Counted from the stretch's first letter, positions 42,947 through 52,300 are shown. The stretch is 64,000 bases of DNA from Streptomyces spinosus (GCF_020400655.1 NZ_JAINRC010000020.1:1-64000); one strand, 5' to 3'. Translations and numbers: made by a program. Notes: generated by a model not told the origin, from the letters alone.

Positions 42947-43936
42947 ATGGCCAGGAAGACTGCGAATGACGACCCTCTCGCCCCGGTGACCCTTGCCGTG
43001 GGCCAGGAGGACCTCCTGCTCGACCGTGCCGTGCGGGAGGTGGTGGCCGCCGCCAAGGCCGCCGACGCCGACACGGACGTACGTGACCTGACCCCGGACC
43101 AGCTGCAGCCCGGCACGCTCGCCGAGCTGACCAGCCCGTCGCTCTTCGCCGAGCGCAAGGTCGTGGTCGTACGCAACGCGCAGGACCTGTCCGCCGACAC
43201 GGTCAAGGACGTGAAGGCGTACCTCGGTTCGCCCGCCGAGGAGATCACGCTGGTGCTGCTGCACGCCGGCGGCGCCAAGGGCAAGGGGCTGCTGGACGCC
43301 GCGCGCAAGGCGGGGGCGCGGGAGGTGGCCTGCCCGAAGATGACCAAGCCGGCGGACCGGCTGGCCTTCGTGCGGGGGGAGTTCCGTTCGTCCGGGCGGT
43401 CGGCCACGCCCGAGGCGTGCCAGACGCTCTGCGACGCCATCGGGAGCGATCTGCGGGAGCTGGCCTCGGCGGTCTCTCAGTTGGTCGCCGACGTGGAAGG
43501 GACGATCGACGAGGCAGTCGTCCGGCGGTACTACACCGGGCGTGCCGAGGCGTCCAGCTTCACGGTCGCCGACCGGGCCGTGGAGGGCCGGACGGCGGAG
43601 GCGCTGGAGGCGCTCAGATGGTCGCTGGCGACGGGCGTGGCACCGGTGATGATCACCAGCGCGCTGGCGCAGGGCGTGCGGGCGATCGGGAAGCTGTCCT
43701 CGGCCCGGGGCGGCCGGCCGGCCGACCTGGCGCGTGAGCTGGGCATGCCTCCGTGGAAGATCGACCGGGTCCGGCAGCAGATGCGGGGCTGGACGCCGGA
43801 CGGGGTCGCGGTGGCGCTCAGGGCGGTCGCCGAGGCGGACGCCGGAGTGAAGGGGGGCGGGGACGATCCCGAGTACGCGTTGGAGAAGGCGGTCGTGACG
43901 ATCGCCCGGGCCGCCCGCTCCCGCGGACGCGGGTAG
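42947..43936 (+). CDS. holA: DNA polymerase III subunit delta
   Basis: The 329-residue protein matches HolA: VTLAVGQEDLLLDRAVREVV, then ELTSPSLFAERKVVVVRNAQDL, the middle KMTKPADRLAFVRGEF and the C-terminal collar helices including AREL.MPPWKIDRVRQQMRGW. Delta opens the sliding clamp in the clamp-loader complex. ATG at 42947 has no good ribosome-binding site; GATGCT at 42934-42939 suggests a leaderless mRNA. It is followed by an unusual repeat array. Confidence 0.92.
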   Translation: MARKTANDDPLAPVTLAVGQEDLLLDRAVREVVAAAKAADADTDVRDLTPDQLQPGTLAELTSPSLFAERKVVVVRNAQDLSADTVKDVKAYLGSPAEEITLVLLHAGGAKGKGLLDAARKAGAREVACPKMTKPADRLAFVRGEFRSSGRSATPEACQTLCDAIGSDLRELASAVSQLVADVEGTIDEAVVRRYYTGRAEASSFTVADRAVEGRTAEALEALRWSLATGVAPVMITSALAQGVRAIGKLSSARGGRPADLARELGMPPWKIDRVRQQMRGWTPDGVAVALRAVAEADAGVKGGGDDPEYALEKAVVTIARAARSRGRG

Positions 43937-44033
43937 CCGGCGCCGGGACCGGGCGCCGCACGGAAGGAGTGCGGAGAGGGGCGACCAGCCCTTGGGCCGC
44001 ACCCCGAACACCCCGCCCGCTTCCGGGCACGCG

Positions 44034-44214
44034 GGCCGGTCTCAGCACACCTTGGCCTGGTCTCAGGACACCGTGGCCTGCTCTCAGGACACCCTCGCCC
44101 GGTCTCAGGACACCCTCGCCCGGTCTCAGGACCCTGACCCGATCTCAGGACCCTGACCCGGTCTCAGGACCCTGGCCCGGTCTCAGGACACCCTCGCCCG
44201 GTCTCAAGGGTGTT
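44034..44214 (+). repeat. Nine-unit 18-22-bp repeat array between holA and rpsT
   Basis: The core CCGGTCTCAGGACACCCTC recurs about nine times between 44034 and 44214 with spacings of 18-22 bp and a few substitutions (GATCTCAG, GGTCTCAAG). There are no unique spacers. The array fills most of the 472-nt gap between convergent genes (43937-44408); the rest before it (43937-44033) shows no gene. Confidence 0.9.
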
Positions 44215-44238
44215 CTTCAGACGGCAGACAACCGAAAA

Positions 44239-44277
44239 CCCCGGTCCCCGCCCTGGGGAAGGGCGAGGGGACCGGGG
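44239..44277. terminator. Terminator of rpsT (bidirectional stem)
   Basis: CCCCGGTCCCC (44239-44249) pairs with GGGGACCGGGG (44267-44277), with an inner GCCC/GGGC stem. Read on the minus strand it is followed by GGTTTTCGG, so it serves rpsT best. Confidence 0.75.
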
Positions 44278-44408
44278 TCCTCGGTTCAAGCTGGTGAGCC
44301 CGTTCCCGCGTGGCGAACGCAGGCCGCGAACAGGCTCGGGGTGCCGGGCGGGAGCGGATGAGAGAGGGCCCGCTCTGGGTCCTTCCGGCGGTCAGATCAG
44401 AAAGGAGT

Positions 44409-44675
44409 TCAGCCCTTGAGGGACGCGACCTTGGAAGCAAGCGCCGACTTCTTGTTGGCGGCCTGGTTCTTGTGGATGACGCCCTTCGAGACGGCCTTGT
44501 CGAGCGCACGCGCGGCAGCGCGCTGCAGCTCGGTGGCCTTCTCGACGTCACCCGCGGCAGCGGCCTCGCGGGCCTTGCGGATCGCGGTCTTCAGGGAGGA
44601 CTTGACGGCCTTGTTGCGCAGCCGGGCCTTCTCGTTGGTCTTGATCCGCTTGATCTGGGACTTGATGTTCGCCAC
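44409..44675 (-). CDS. rpsT: 30S ribosomal protein S20
   Basis: The 88-residue, Lys/Ala-rich, all-helical protein begins MANIKSQIKRIKTNEKARLR and ends KSALASKVASLKG, full length for S20, which binds 16S rRNA in the small-subunit body. It starts with GTG. It is divergent from lepA, a widespread arrangement in actinobacteria. Confidence 0.96.
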   Translation of the reverse strand: MANIKSQIKRIKTNEKARLRNKAVKSSLKTAIRKAREAAAAGDVEKATELQRAAARALDKAVSKGVIHKNQAANKKSALASKVASLKG

Positions 44676-44781
44676 GAAGGAGCCTTTTCAGGTTCAGGCG
44701 CGGGGCCGCGTGGGTCCCGTGCCGGTGATCCAAAATTATTTGCCGTGCCTCGCGCTGAGAGGGCATGAGGCACAGCCATCT

Positions 44782-44811
44782 ACAGTACCAGTGGCCCTCC
44801 GGACGGCCCAA
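44782..44811 (-). promoter_or_regulatory. Predicted promoter of rpsT
   Basis: On the minus strand TTGGGC (44811-44806), an 18-nt spacer and TACTGT (44787-44782) fit a housekeeping promoter. It gives a leader of about 100 nt that contains an AT-rich stretch (AAATAATTTTGG). Confidence 0.5.
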
Positions 44812-44900
44812 AACGGCCCCCGGTCCCTGCGCGTGGGACCATGGAGACTACGTAACGATCCGACCCGAGGCATAAGGCGCCTCAAGAGACAGGACCCTGC

Positions 44901-46775
44901 GTGCCCGCGACCCCTAACCATGTGCCCGAGCCGAGCCGTACCGACCCGGCTCTGATCCGCAATTTCTGCATCATCGCGCACATCGACCACGGCAAGTCCA
45001 CCCTCGCCGACCGGATGCTCCAGCTGACCGGTGTGGTCGAGCAGCGGCAGATGCGTGCTCAGTACCTCGACCGGATGGACATCGAGCGCGAGCGCGGCAT
45101 CACGATCAAGTCCCAGGCGGTGCGGCTGCCCTGGGCCCCGACCGAGGGCCCCGACCAGGGCACGACCCACATCCTCAACATGATCGACACCCCGGGGCAC
45201 GTCGACTTCACCTACGAGGTCTCGCGGTCGCTCGCCGCCTGCGAGGGGACCATCCTCCTCGTCGACGCCGCCCAGGGCATCGAGGCGCAGACCCTCGCCA
45301 ACCTCTACCTGGCGATGGAGAACGACCTCACGATCATCCCGGTGCTGAACAAGATCGACCTGCCGGCCGCCCAGCCGGAGAAGTTCGCCGAGGAGCTGGC
45401 GAACCTGGTCGGCTGTGACCCGGAGGACGTGCTCAAGGTCTCCGCGAAGACCGGGCTCGGCGTGGACGCGCTGCTGAACAAGGTCGTCAAGGAGATCCCG
45501 GCGCCGGTCGGGGTCGCCGACGCGCCCGCCCGCGCGATGATCTTCGACTCGGTCTACGACTCCTACCGCGGTGTCGTGACGTACGTCCGTGTCATCGACG
45601 GTCAGCTCAACAGGCGCGAACGCATCAGGATGATGTCGACCGGCGCCACGCACGAGCTGCTGGAGATCGGCGTCAACTCGCCCGAGATGCTGCCGGCGGA
45701 CGGCCTGGGCGTGGGTGAGGTGGGTTACCTCATCACCGGCGTGAAGGACGTCCGGCAGTCGAAGGTCGGTGACACCGTCACCAGCCAGAACAAGGGCGCG
45801 ACGGAGGCGCTCGGCGGTTACAAGGACCCGAAGCCGATGGTCTTCTCGGGTCTGTACCCGCTGGACGGCTCCGACTACCCGGAGCTGCGCGAGGCACTGG
45901 ACAAGCTCCAGCTCAACGACGCCGCGCTGGTCTACGAGCCGGAGACCTCCGCGGCCCTCGGCTTCGGCTTCCGCGTCGGCTTCCTCGGCCTGCTGCACCT
46001 GGACGTGATCCGGGAGCGGCTGGAGCGGGAGTTCGGTCTCGACCTGATCGCCACCGCCCCCAACGTGGTCTACCGCGTGATCATGGAGGACGGCACCGAG
46101 GCCACCGTCACCAACCCGAGCGAGTTCCCCGAGGGGAAGATCGCCGAGGTGTACGAGCCGGTCGTGCGGGCGACGATCCTCGCGCCCACCGAGTTCATCG
46201 GCGCGATCATGGAGCTGTGCCAGACCCGGCGCGGCACGCTGCTCGGCATGGACTACCTCTCGGAGGACCGGGTCGAGATCCGCTACACGCTCCCGCTCGC
46301 GGAGATCGTGTTCGACTTCTTCGACCAGCTGAAGTCCAAGACGCGCGGCTACGCCTCGCTGGACTACGAGCCCACGGGCGAGCAGTCGAGCAGCCTCGTC
46401 AAGGTCGACATCCTGCTGCACGGCGACAAGGTGGACGCGTTCTCGGCGATCACCCACAAGGACCAGGCGTACGCGTACGGCGTGCGGCTCGTCGCCAAGC
46501 TCAAGGAGCTGATCCCGCGGCAGAACTTCGAGGTGCCGGTGCAGGCCGCCATCGGCTCCCGGGTGATCGCCCGCGAGACCATCCGCGCCATCCGCAAGGA
46601 CGTCCTCGCCAAGTGCTACGGCGGTGACATCTCCCGTAAGCGGAAGCTGCTGGAGAAGCAGAAGGAAGGCAAGAAGCGGATGAAGATGGTGGGTTCCGTG
46701 GAGGTTCCGCAGGAAGCCTTCATCGCCGTGCTGTCCAGCGATGACAGCGCGGGGTCGGCCAAGAGCAAGAAGTAA
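44901..46775 (+). CDS. lepA: Elongation factor 4 (back-translocase)
   Basis: The 624-residue translational GTPase has IAHIDHGKSTLADRM (P-loop), the RGITIKSQ switch, DTPGHVDF, NKIDLP, domains II and III-V, and the LepA-specific C-terminal domain (CYGGDISRKRKLLEKQKEGK). LepA acts on stalled or mis-translocated ribosomes. GTG at 44901 lies about 20 residues before the P-loop, as in relatives; the ribosome-binding site is weak. It has a hairpin terminator downstream. Confidence 0.96.
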   Translation: MPATPNHVPEPSRTDPALIRNFCIIAHIDHGKSTLADRMLQLTGVVEQRQMRAQYLDRMDIERERGITIKSQAVRLPWAPTEGPDQGTTHILNMIDTPGHVDFTYEVSRSLAACEGTILLVDAAQGIEAQTLANLYLAMENDLTIIPVLNKIDLPAAQPEKFAEELANLVGCDPEDVLKVSAKTGLGVDALLNKVVKEIPAPVGVADAPARAMIFDSVYDSYRGVVTYVRVIDGQLNRRERIRMMSTGATHELLEIGVNSPEMLPADGLGVGEVGYLITGVKDVRQSKVGDTVTSQNKGATEALGGYKDPKPMVFSGLYPLDGSDYPELREALDKLQLNDAALVYEPETSAALGFGFRVGFLGLLHLDVIRERLEREFGLDLIATAPNVVYRVIMEDGTEATVTNPSEFPEGKIAEVYEPVVRATILAPTEFIGAIMELCQTRRGTLLGMDYLSEDRVEIRYTLPLAEIVFDFFDQLKSKTRGYASLDYEPTGEQSSSLVKVDILLHGDKVDAFSAITHKDQAYAYGVRLVAKLKELIPRQNFEVPVQAAIGSRVIARETIRAIRKDVLAKCYGGDISRKRKLLEKQKEGKKRMKMVGSVEVPQEAFIAVLSSDDSAGSAKSKK

Positions 46776-46817
46776 CCGGGGGTAACTGCCGGCGACGTCC
46801 GTAATCCGGGCATGTGG

Positions 46818-46847
46818 GGGCCCGTCGTGCGAAAGTGCGGCGGGCCC
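46818..46847 (+). terminator. Terminator after lepA
   Basis: GGGCCCGTCG (46818-46827) pairs with CGGCGGGCCC (46838-46847) through one G:T pair. Confidence 0.7.
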
Positions 46848-46941
46848 TACGCGTGCGTAACGTCGCTCTGAGTGGAAAGTGACAGGCCGAGGCCCCTTAC
46901 GCAGCGGGCGGTCGCCCCTTACCCTGATCCCTGCTCGATAG

Positions 46942-46956
46942 TTACTCGCGAGTTAA
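46942..46956. promoter_or_regulatory. TetR-type operator candidate upstream of the acyl-CoA ligase gene
   Basis: TTACTCGCGAGTTAA has a perfect ACTCGCGAGT core and lies 80 nt before the start codon. A second half-site, GTGAGTTAACC, follows near 46979-46989. Palindromes of this form precede fatty-acid genes controlled by TetR-family repressors in actinobacteria (recalled, not checked). The surrounding 190-nt gap is AT-rich for this genome. Confidence 0.5.
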
Positions 46957-47035
46957 ACAACAGACCGATACCCCACCGTGAGTTAACCCAGCCGCACCGA
47001 GTCAGCCGCACCGTCGCGGGCCCCCGGAGGATGTC

Positions 47036-48910
47036 GTGAGCGACACACAGACCCTGATCGAGAACCGTCCGCCGTCCGTGGCGGCCCTCTTCCTGGAGCG
47101 CGTGGCGGCGACACCCGACGCCGAGGCCTACCGCTACCCCGTCCCGCCGTCCGCCGGGCAGGGCCCCGACGACTGGGAGTCGCTCAGCTGGGCGCAGGCG
47201 GCCGACCGGGTGTACGCCATCGCGGCCGGGCTCATCGACCTGGGCGTGGAGCCCGAGCAGCGGGTGGCGCTCGCCTCCTCCACCCGTGTCGAGTGGATCC
47301 TCGCCGACCTCGGCATCATGTGCGCCGGCGGTGCCACCACCACCGTCTACCCGCAGACCAACGCCGACGAGTCCGCGTTCATCCTCTCCGACTCCCAGAG
47401 CCGGGTGCTGATCGCCGAGGACGCCGCCCAGCTCGCCAAGGCCGTCGAGAAGCGCGCCGAGCTGCCGGACCTGACGAAGGTCGTCGTCATCGACCCGGCC
47501 GGCGTGGAGACGGACGACTGGGTGATCACCCTCGCCGAGCTGGAGCGGCGCGGCGCCGCCTACCTGGAGCAGCACCCGCAGCTGATCAAGGAGCGGGTCG
47601 GCGCGATCACCAAGGACCAGCTCGCCACCCTCATCTACACCTCCGGCACCACCGGCCGCCCCAAGGGCGTGCGGCTCCCGCACGACAACTGGGCCTACAT
47701 GGCGAAGGCCATCGCCGCGACCGGCCTGGTGACCATGGACGACGTGCAGTACCTGTGGCTGCCGCTCGCGCACGTCTTCGGCAAGGTGCTCACCTCCGGA
47801 CAGATCGAGGTCGGGCACGTCACCGCCGTGGACGGGCGGGTCGACAAGATCATCGAGAACCTGCCCGTGGTGCGGCCGACGTACATGGCGGCCGTCCCCC
47901 GGATCTTCGAGAAGGTCTACAACGGCGTCGCGGCCAAGGCCCGCGAGGGCGGCGCGGCCAAGTACAGGATCTTCCAGTGGGCCGCCGAGGTCGCCCGCGA
48001 GTACGCCAAGGCCAGCCAGGACAACTTCCGGCGCACCGGCACCGCCTCCGCGCCGTTCGGTCTCGCCGCCAAGCACAAGGTCGCCGACACCCTCGTCTAC
48101 GGCAAGCTCCGCGAGGCCTTCGGCGGCCGGCTGCGGGCCTGTGTCTCCGGAGCCTCCGCGCTCTCCCCGGAGATCGGCTACTTCTTCGCCGGCGCCGGCA
48201 TCCACATCCTGGAGGGCTACGGCCTCACCGAGACCTCCGCGGCCTCCTTCGTCAACCCCGGCGAGGCCTACCGCACCGGCACGGTCGGCAAGCCGCTGCC
48301 CGGCACCGAGGTCCGTATCGCCGACGACGGCGAGATCCTGCTGCGCGGCCCCGGCGTCATGGAGGGCTACCACAAGCTGCCCGAGAAGACCGCCGAGGTG
48401 CTGGAGTCCGACGGCTGGTTCCACACCGGGGACATCGGTGAGCTGTCGCCCGACGGCTACCTGCGCATCACCGACCGCAAGAAGGACCTCATCAAGACCT
48501 CCGGCGGCAAGTACGTCGCCCCGGCGGAGGTCGAGGGGCAGTTCAAGGCGGTGTGCCCGTACGTCTCCAACATCCTCGTGCACGGGGCCGACCGGAACTA
48601 CTGCACCGCCCTCATCGCCCTGGACGAGATCGCGATCCAGGAGTGGGCGAAGGAGAACGGTCTGGAGGGCAGGCCGTACGCCGAGATCGTCGCCGCGCCG
48701 CAGACGGTGGAGATGGTCGACGGGTACGTGCGGGAGCTCAACTCCGGTCTCCAGCGCTGGCAGACCATCAAGAAGTTCCGGCTGCTGCCGCGGGACCTCG
48801 ACGTGGAGCACGGGGAGATCACGCCGAGCCTGAAGCTGAAGCGGCCGGTGGTGGAGCGGGAGTACAAGCACCTCATCGAGGAGATGTACGCGGGGACGAA
48901 GGAGGTGTAG
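47036..48910 (+). CDS. fadD: Long-chain fatty acid-CoA ligase (AMP-forming)
   Basis: The 624-residue ANL-superfamily enzyme has the AMP-binding P-loop IYTSGTTGRPKGV, GYGLTETSAA, the TGDIGEL aspartate and DRKKDLIKTSGGKYVAP with the catalytic lysine domain. It activates fatty acids with ATP and CoA. GTG at 47036 is preceded by GGAGG. Chain-length preference cannot be read. The palindrome at 46942 suggests control by an acyl-CoA-sensing repressor. Confidence 0.92.
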   Translation: MSDTQTLIENRPPSVAALFLERVAATPDAEAYRYPVPPSAGQGPDDWESLSWAQAADRVYAIAAGLIDLGVEPEQRVALASSTRVEWILADLGIMCAGGATTTVYPQTNADESAFILSDSQSRVLIAEDAAQLAKAVEKRAELPDLTKVVVIDPAGVETDDWVITLAELERRGAAYLEQHPQLIKERVGAITKDQLATLIYTSGTTGRPKGVRLPHDNWAYMAKAIAATGLVTMDDVQYLWLPLAHVFGKVLTSGQIEVGHVTAVDGRVDKIIENLPVVRPTYMAAVPRIFEKVYNGVAAKAREGGAAKYRIFQWAAEVAREYAKASQDNFRRTGTASAPFGLAAKHKVADTLVYGKLREAFGGRLRACVSGASALSPEIGYFFAGAGIHILEGYGLTETSAASFVNPGEAYRTGTVGKPLPGTEVRIADDGEILLRGPGVMEGYHKLPEKTAEVLESDGWFHTGDIGELSPDGYLRITDRKKDLIKTSGGKYVAPAEVEGQFKAVCPYVSNILVHGADRNYCTALIALDEIAIQEWAKENGLEGRPYAEIVAAPQTVEMVDGYVRELNSGLQRWQTIKKFRLLPRDLDVEHGEITPSLKLKRPVVEREYKHLIEEMYAGTKEV

Positions 48911-49033
48911 CGCGATCCCTGTCGACGGGTTCCGCACCCCCATTCCTGCTCACCCGCGCCCGAAACGTTCCCTCTTCTGGCCACTTCGGTGACTCACCGC
49001 TTATAGCCGCCCCCCGTCTGTCACCCTGGCCGC

Positions 49034-50860
49034 ATGGATATGGCGGCCATACCCACGCAGCGGGAGAGCGGCACGCAGCCCGGGGAGACGCGGGGGCGGG
49101 CCACGCTGCCCGGCAGTCCCCTCGCCCCGGGCTCCGCCCGCGCGCTCGTGCGGGCCGCGCTGGACGCGATGCCCGGGGTCTGCGCGCGGCTCGCCGACGA
49201 CGCCATGGCCGTCGTCAGCGAGCTGGTCACCAACGCCGTCGTGCACGCCGGCACCGAGGTGCAGGTCGAGTGGCGGCTGGAGGACACCGGCGCGCTCGTG
49301 GTCGAGGTGCACGACCAGCACCCGTCCCGCGCCCCGCGGGACGCCACGAGCGGCGAGGGGCCGTACGACACCCCCGAGTACGGGCGCGGCCTGCGGCTCG
49401 TCGCCACGCTCGCCGAGTCGTGGGGCGTCACCTACCGCACCGGCGCCAAGACCGTCTGGGCGCGGCTGCCCCCGGGCGGCAGCGAGGCCCTGGACGGACC
49501 CGGCCCCGAGCCCGCCCTGGAGGTCGCCGAAGACCTCGCCCCGCAGCCGCACCGCGCCGAGGGCGACCGGGACTGGCTCGGCCGGGGCGCCCTGTCCTTC
49601 CTCGCCGAGGCCTCCGACCTGCTCGCCGGACAGCTGGACGAGAACCTGGTCGCCGCGCTCACCGGACAGCTGATCGTGCCCCGGCTCGCCGACTGGTGCG
49701 CGGTCTGGCTGGAGGACGAGGCGACCGTCCGGGGCGGCGCCGGCGGCGGACCCGCCCGGGTCTGGCACGCCAGCGAGGCCCGGATCGAGGAGCTGCGGTG
49801 TGCCCTGGAGAAGGAACCGCCGTGCCCGCCGGGCGGGCTGCGTTCCGGCCCCGAGCCCTACCCCTGGCCCGGCCACGCGCTCGGCCCGCAGGGCGCCGAC
49901 GGGACGGCGCTGTCGTACCGGCTCATCGCGGGCGGCCGGCCGCTCGGCACCCTGGTCATCGGCCGGTGCGGGCTGACGGGCTTCCCGGACGAGATCACCG
50001 GGCTCGTGGAGGACCTCGGCCGCAGGGTGGCCCTGGCCATCGGCGCGGCCCGCCAGTACGCCCGCCAGGCCACCATCAGCGCCGTCCTCCAGCGCGGCCT
50101 GCTGCCCGGGGCCGTCGCCGAGATCCCCGGCGTGCGCAGCGCGCTCGTCTACGAGCCATGCGACAAGGGCGGCCCCAGCGGCGACTTCTACGACCTGTTC
50201 CCGGCGGGCGACGGCCGCTGGTGCTTCGCCGTCGGCGACGTCCAGGGCAAGGGCCCGGAGGCCGCCGTGGTGATCGGCCTCGCCCGCCCCTGGCTGCGCC
50301 TGCTGGCCCGCGAGGGCTACCGGGTCGCCGACGTCCTCGACCGCCTCAACCAGCTCCTCCTGGACGACGCCACCGAGGCCGCCGACGCCGCCGCCCGCGC
50401 CCTGGTCGCCGTCGGCGGCCGGCCGCTGGCCACCGGGGAGGGCCCGCAGACCCGCTTCCTCTCCCTCCTGTACGGCGAGCTGACGCCGTACGACGGCGGG
50501 GTCCGGTGCACCCTCGCCTCCGCAGGCCACCCGCTGCCGCTCGTCCTCAGCCCCGACGGCACCGTGCGCACCGCCGCCCGCCCGCAGACCCTGCTCGGCG
50601 TGGTCGAGGACGAGACCTACACCAGCGAGACCCTCGACCTGCGCCCCGGCGACAGCCTGCTCTGCGTCACGGACGGCGTGACCGAGCGGCGCTCCGGCAC
50701 CCGCCAGTTCGACGACGGCGACGGTCTCGCCCGCGCCCTGTCCGGCTGCGCCGGGCTCGGCGCCGAGCTGATCGCCGAAAGGATCCGCCGCCTGGTCCAC
50801 GACTTCGGCGGCGGCCTGCCCGAGGACGACCTGGCCCTGCTGGTGCTCCAGGCGGAGTAA
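49034..50860 (+). CDS. ATPase/GAF/SpoIIE-phosphatase signalling protein
   Basis: The 608-residue protein has an N-terminal anti-sigma-type kinase domain (SELVTNAVVHAG, VEVHDQHP, YGRGLRLVATLAESWG) in residues 30-150, a GAF-like sensor region in about 180-345, and a C-terminal PP2C/SpoIIE phosphatase (LQRGLLPGAVAEIPG, GGPSGDFYDLF, GDVQGKGPEAA, TLASAGHPLPL). Having kinase and phosphatase in one chain suggests it sets the phosphorylation of an anti-sigma antagonist. CACCCT ends 6 nt before the ATG. No partner genes adjoin it. Confidence 0.88.
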   Translation: MDMAAIPTQRESGTQPGETRGRATLPGSPLAPGSARALVRAALDAMPGVCARLADDAMAVVSELVTNAVVHAGTEVQVEWRLEDTGALVVEVHDQHPSRAPRDATSGEGPYDTPEYGRGLRLVATLAESWGVTYRTGAKTVWARLPPGGSEALDGPGPEPALEVAEDLAPQPHRAEGDRDWLGRGALSFLAEASDLLAGQLDENLVAALTGQLIVPRLADWCAVWLEDEATVRGGAGGGPARVWHASEARIEELRCALEKEPPCPPGGLRSGPEPYPWPGHALGPQGADGTALSYRLIAGGRPLGTLVIGRCGLTGFPDEITGLVEDLGRRVALAIGAARQYARQATISAVLQRGLLPGAVAEIPGVRSALVYEPCDKGGPSGDFYDLFPAGDGRWCFAVGDVQGKGPEAAVVIGLARPWLRLLAREGYRVADVLDRLNQLLLDDATEAADAAARALVAVGGRPLATGEGPQTRFLSLLYGELTPYDGGVRCTLASAGHPLPLVLSPDGTVRTAARPQTLLGVVEDETYTSETLDLRPGDSLLCVTDGVTERRSGTRQFDDGDGLARALSGCAGLGAELIAERIRRLVHDFGGGLPEDDLALLVLQAE

Positions 50861-50887
50861 GCCCCGCGGTGCTGGACAATGGAAGGC

Positions 50888-52120
50888 ATGCCTTCCGCAC
50901 TCCCCGACGGCGAGCCCGTCCCCACCGACGGCGCCCTGCCCGCCCACGCGCTCGCCGGGGCCGCCACCCGCCCGCTCGGTTTCTACCTGCACGTCCCGTA
51001 CTGCGCGACCCGCTGCGGATACTGCGACTTCAACACCTACACCGCGACCGAGCTGCGCGGCACGGGCGGGGTGCTGGCCTCCCGCGACAACTACGCGGAC
51101 ACGCTGACCGAGGAGATCCGGCTGGCCCGGAAGGTGCTGGGCGACGACCCGCGCGAGGTCCGCACGGTGTTCGTCGGCGGCGGTACGCCGACACTGCTGG
51201 CCGCCGACGACCTCGTACGGATGCTGGGGGCGATCCGGGACGAGTTCGGGCTGGCGCCGGACGCGGAGATCACCACGGAGGCGAACCCGGAGTCCGTCGA
51301 CCCCGCGTACCTCGCCACCCTCCGGGAGGGCGGCTTCAACCGGATCTCCTTCGGCATGCAGAGCGCCAGGCAGCACGTGCTGAGGATCCTGGACCGCACC
51401 CACACCCCCGGCCGCCCCGAGCGCTGCGTCGCGGAGGCGCGGGCGGCGGGCTTCGAGCACGTCAACCTCGACCTGATCTACGGCACGCCGGGGGAGAGCG
51501 ACGACGACTGGCGGGCGTCCCTGGAGGCCGCCCTGGGCGCCGGCCCCGACCACATCAGCGCCTACGCGCTCATCGTGGAGGAGGGCACCCAGCTGGCCCG
51601 CCGGATCCGCCGGGGCGAGATCCCGATGACCGACGACGACGTCCACGCCGACCGGTACCTGATCGCCGAGGAGACGCTGAGCGCGGCGGGCTTCGACTGG
51701 TACGAGGTCTCCAACTGGGCCACCTCCGAGGCGGGCCGCTGCCTGCACAACGAGCTGTACTGGCGGGGCGCCGACTGGTGGGGCGCGGGCCCCGGGGCCC
51801 ACTCGCACGTGGGCGGGGTCCGCTGGTGGAACGTCAAGCACCCGGGCGCCTACGCGGCGGCGCTGGCGTCGGGGAAGTCGCCGGGCGCGGGCCGGGAGCT
51901 GCTGTCCGACGAGGACCGGCGCGTGGAGCGCGTCCTGCTGGAGCTGCGGCTGCGGGAAGGGGTCCCGCTGTCCCTGCTGCGGGAGGAGGGGCTCGCGGCC
52001 TCCCGGCGCGCGCTGGCGGACGGTCTGCTTCAGGAGGCCCCGTACGAGGAGGGGCGGGCGGTGCTCACGCTGCGCGGGCGGCTGCTGGCGGACGCGGTGG
52101 TGCGGGACCTGGTGGACTGA
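50888..52120 (+). CDS. hemW: Radical SAM heme chaperone HemW (coproporphyrinogen oxidase-like)
   Basis: The 410-residue radical SAM protein has FYLHVPYCATRCGYCDF (CxxxCxxC cluster), VFVGGGTPT, NRISFGMQSA and the HemN-like C-terminal domain (GFDWYEVSNWA, HNELYWRGADWWG). HemW delivers heme and lacks true oxidase activity in characterised members. ATG at 50888 is preferred over 50879 because GACAAT (50875-50880) would serve as -10 and overlaps the earlier ATG. It is a single gene 27 nt after the phosphatase gene. Confidence 0.92.
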   Translation: MPSALPDGEPVPTDGALPAHALAGAATRPLGFYLHVPYCATRCGYCDFNTYTATELRGTGGVLASRDNYADTLTEEIRLARKVLGDDPREVRTVFVGGGTPTLLAADDLVRMLGAIRDEFGLAPDAEITTEANPESVDPAYLATLREGGFNRISFGMQSARQHVLRILDRTHTPGRPERCVAEARAAGFEHVNLDLIYGTPGESDDDWRASLEAALGAGPDHISAYALIVEEGTQLARRIRRGEIPMTDDDVHADRYLIAEETLSAAGFDWYEVSNWATSEAGRCLHNELYWRGADWWGAGPGAHSHVGGVRWWNVKHPGAYAAALASGKSPGAGRELLSDEDRRVERVLLELRLREGVPLSLLREEGLAASRRALADGLLQEAPYEEGRAVLTLRGRLLADAVVRDLVD

Positions 52121-52132
52121 TCAACCCGGCGG

Positions 52133-52300
52133 GTGAACCCCCCGCTGACGAAGCCGGCGGGTCAGGGGGAGGACGCCGACTCTCTCGGCCAGGAGATCGT
52201 CAGGTTCGATGATCCGGTCCCGTTGGACGCTCTCGGGCTCGGACTCGGTACCAGCGAGTTCGGGACGTTGCCCGACGTCAGGCCCCACCGCTACCCGTGA
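52133..52300 (+). CDS. Possible 55-residue ORF or gene remnant after hemW
   Basis: GTG at 52133 opens a frame reading MNPPLTKPAGQGEDADSL, then GQEIVRFDDPVPLDALG and ending FGTLPDVRPHRYP. Its third codon positions are mostly G/C and the composition looks protein-like, but there is no ribosome-binding site, and it overlaps the 3' end of the minus-strand DUF3097 gene by 23 nt. It may be the tail of a lost gene. Confidence 0.3.
   Translation: MNPPLTKPAGQGEDADSLGQEIVRFDDPVPLDALGLGLGTSEFGTLPDVRPHRYP

Noticed and set aside
44034..44214. Possible CRISPR array
   Set aside because: Units of 18-22 bp abut with no unique spacers, and no cas genes are present.
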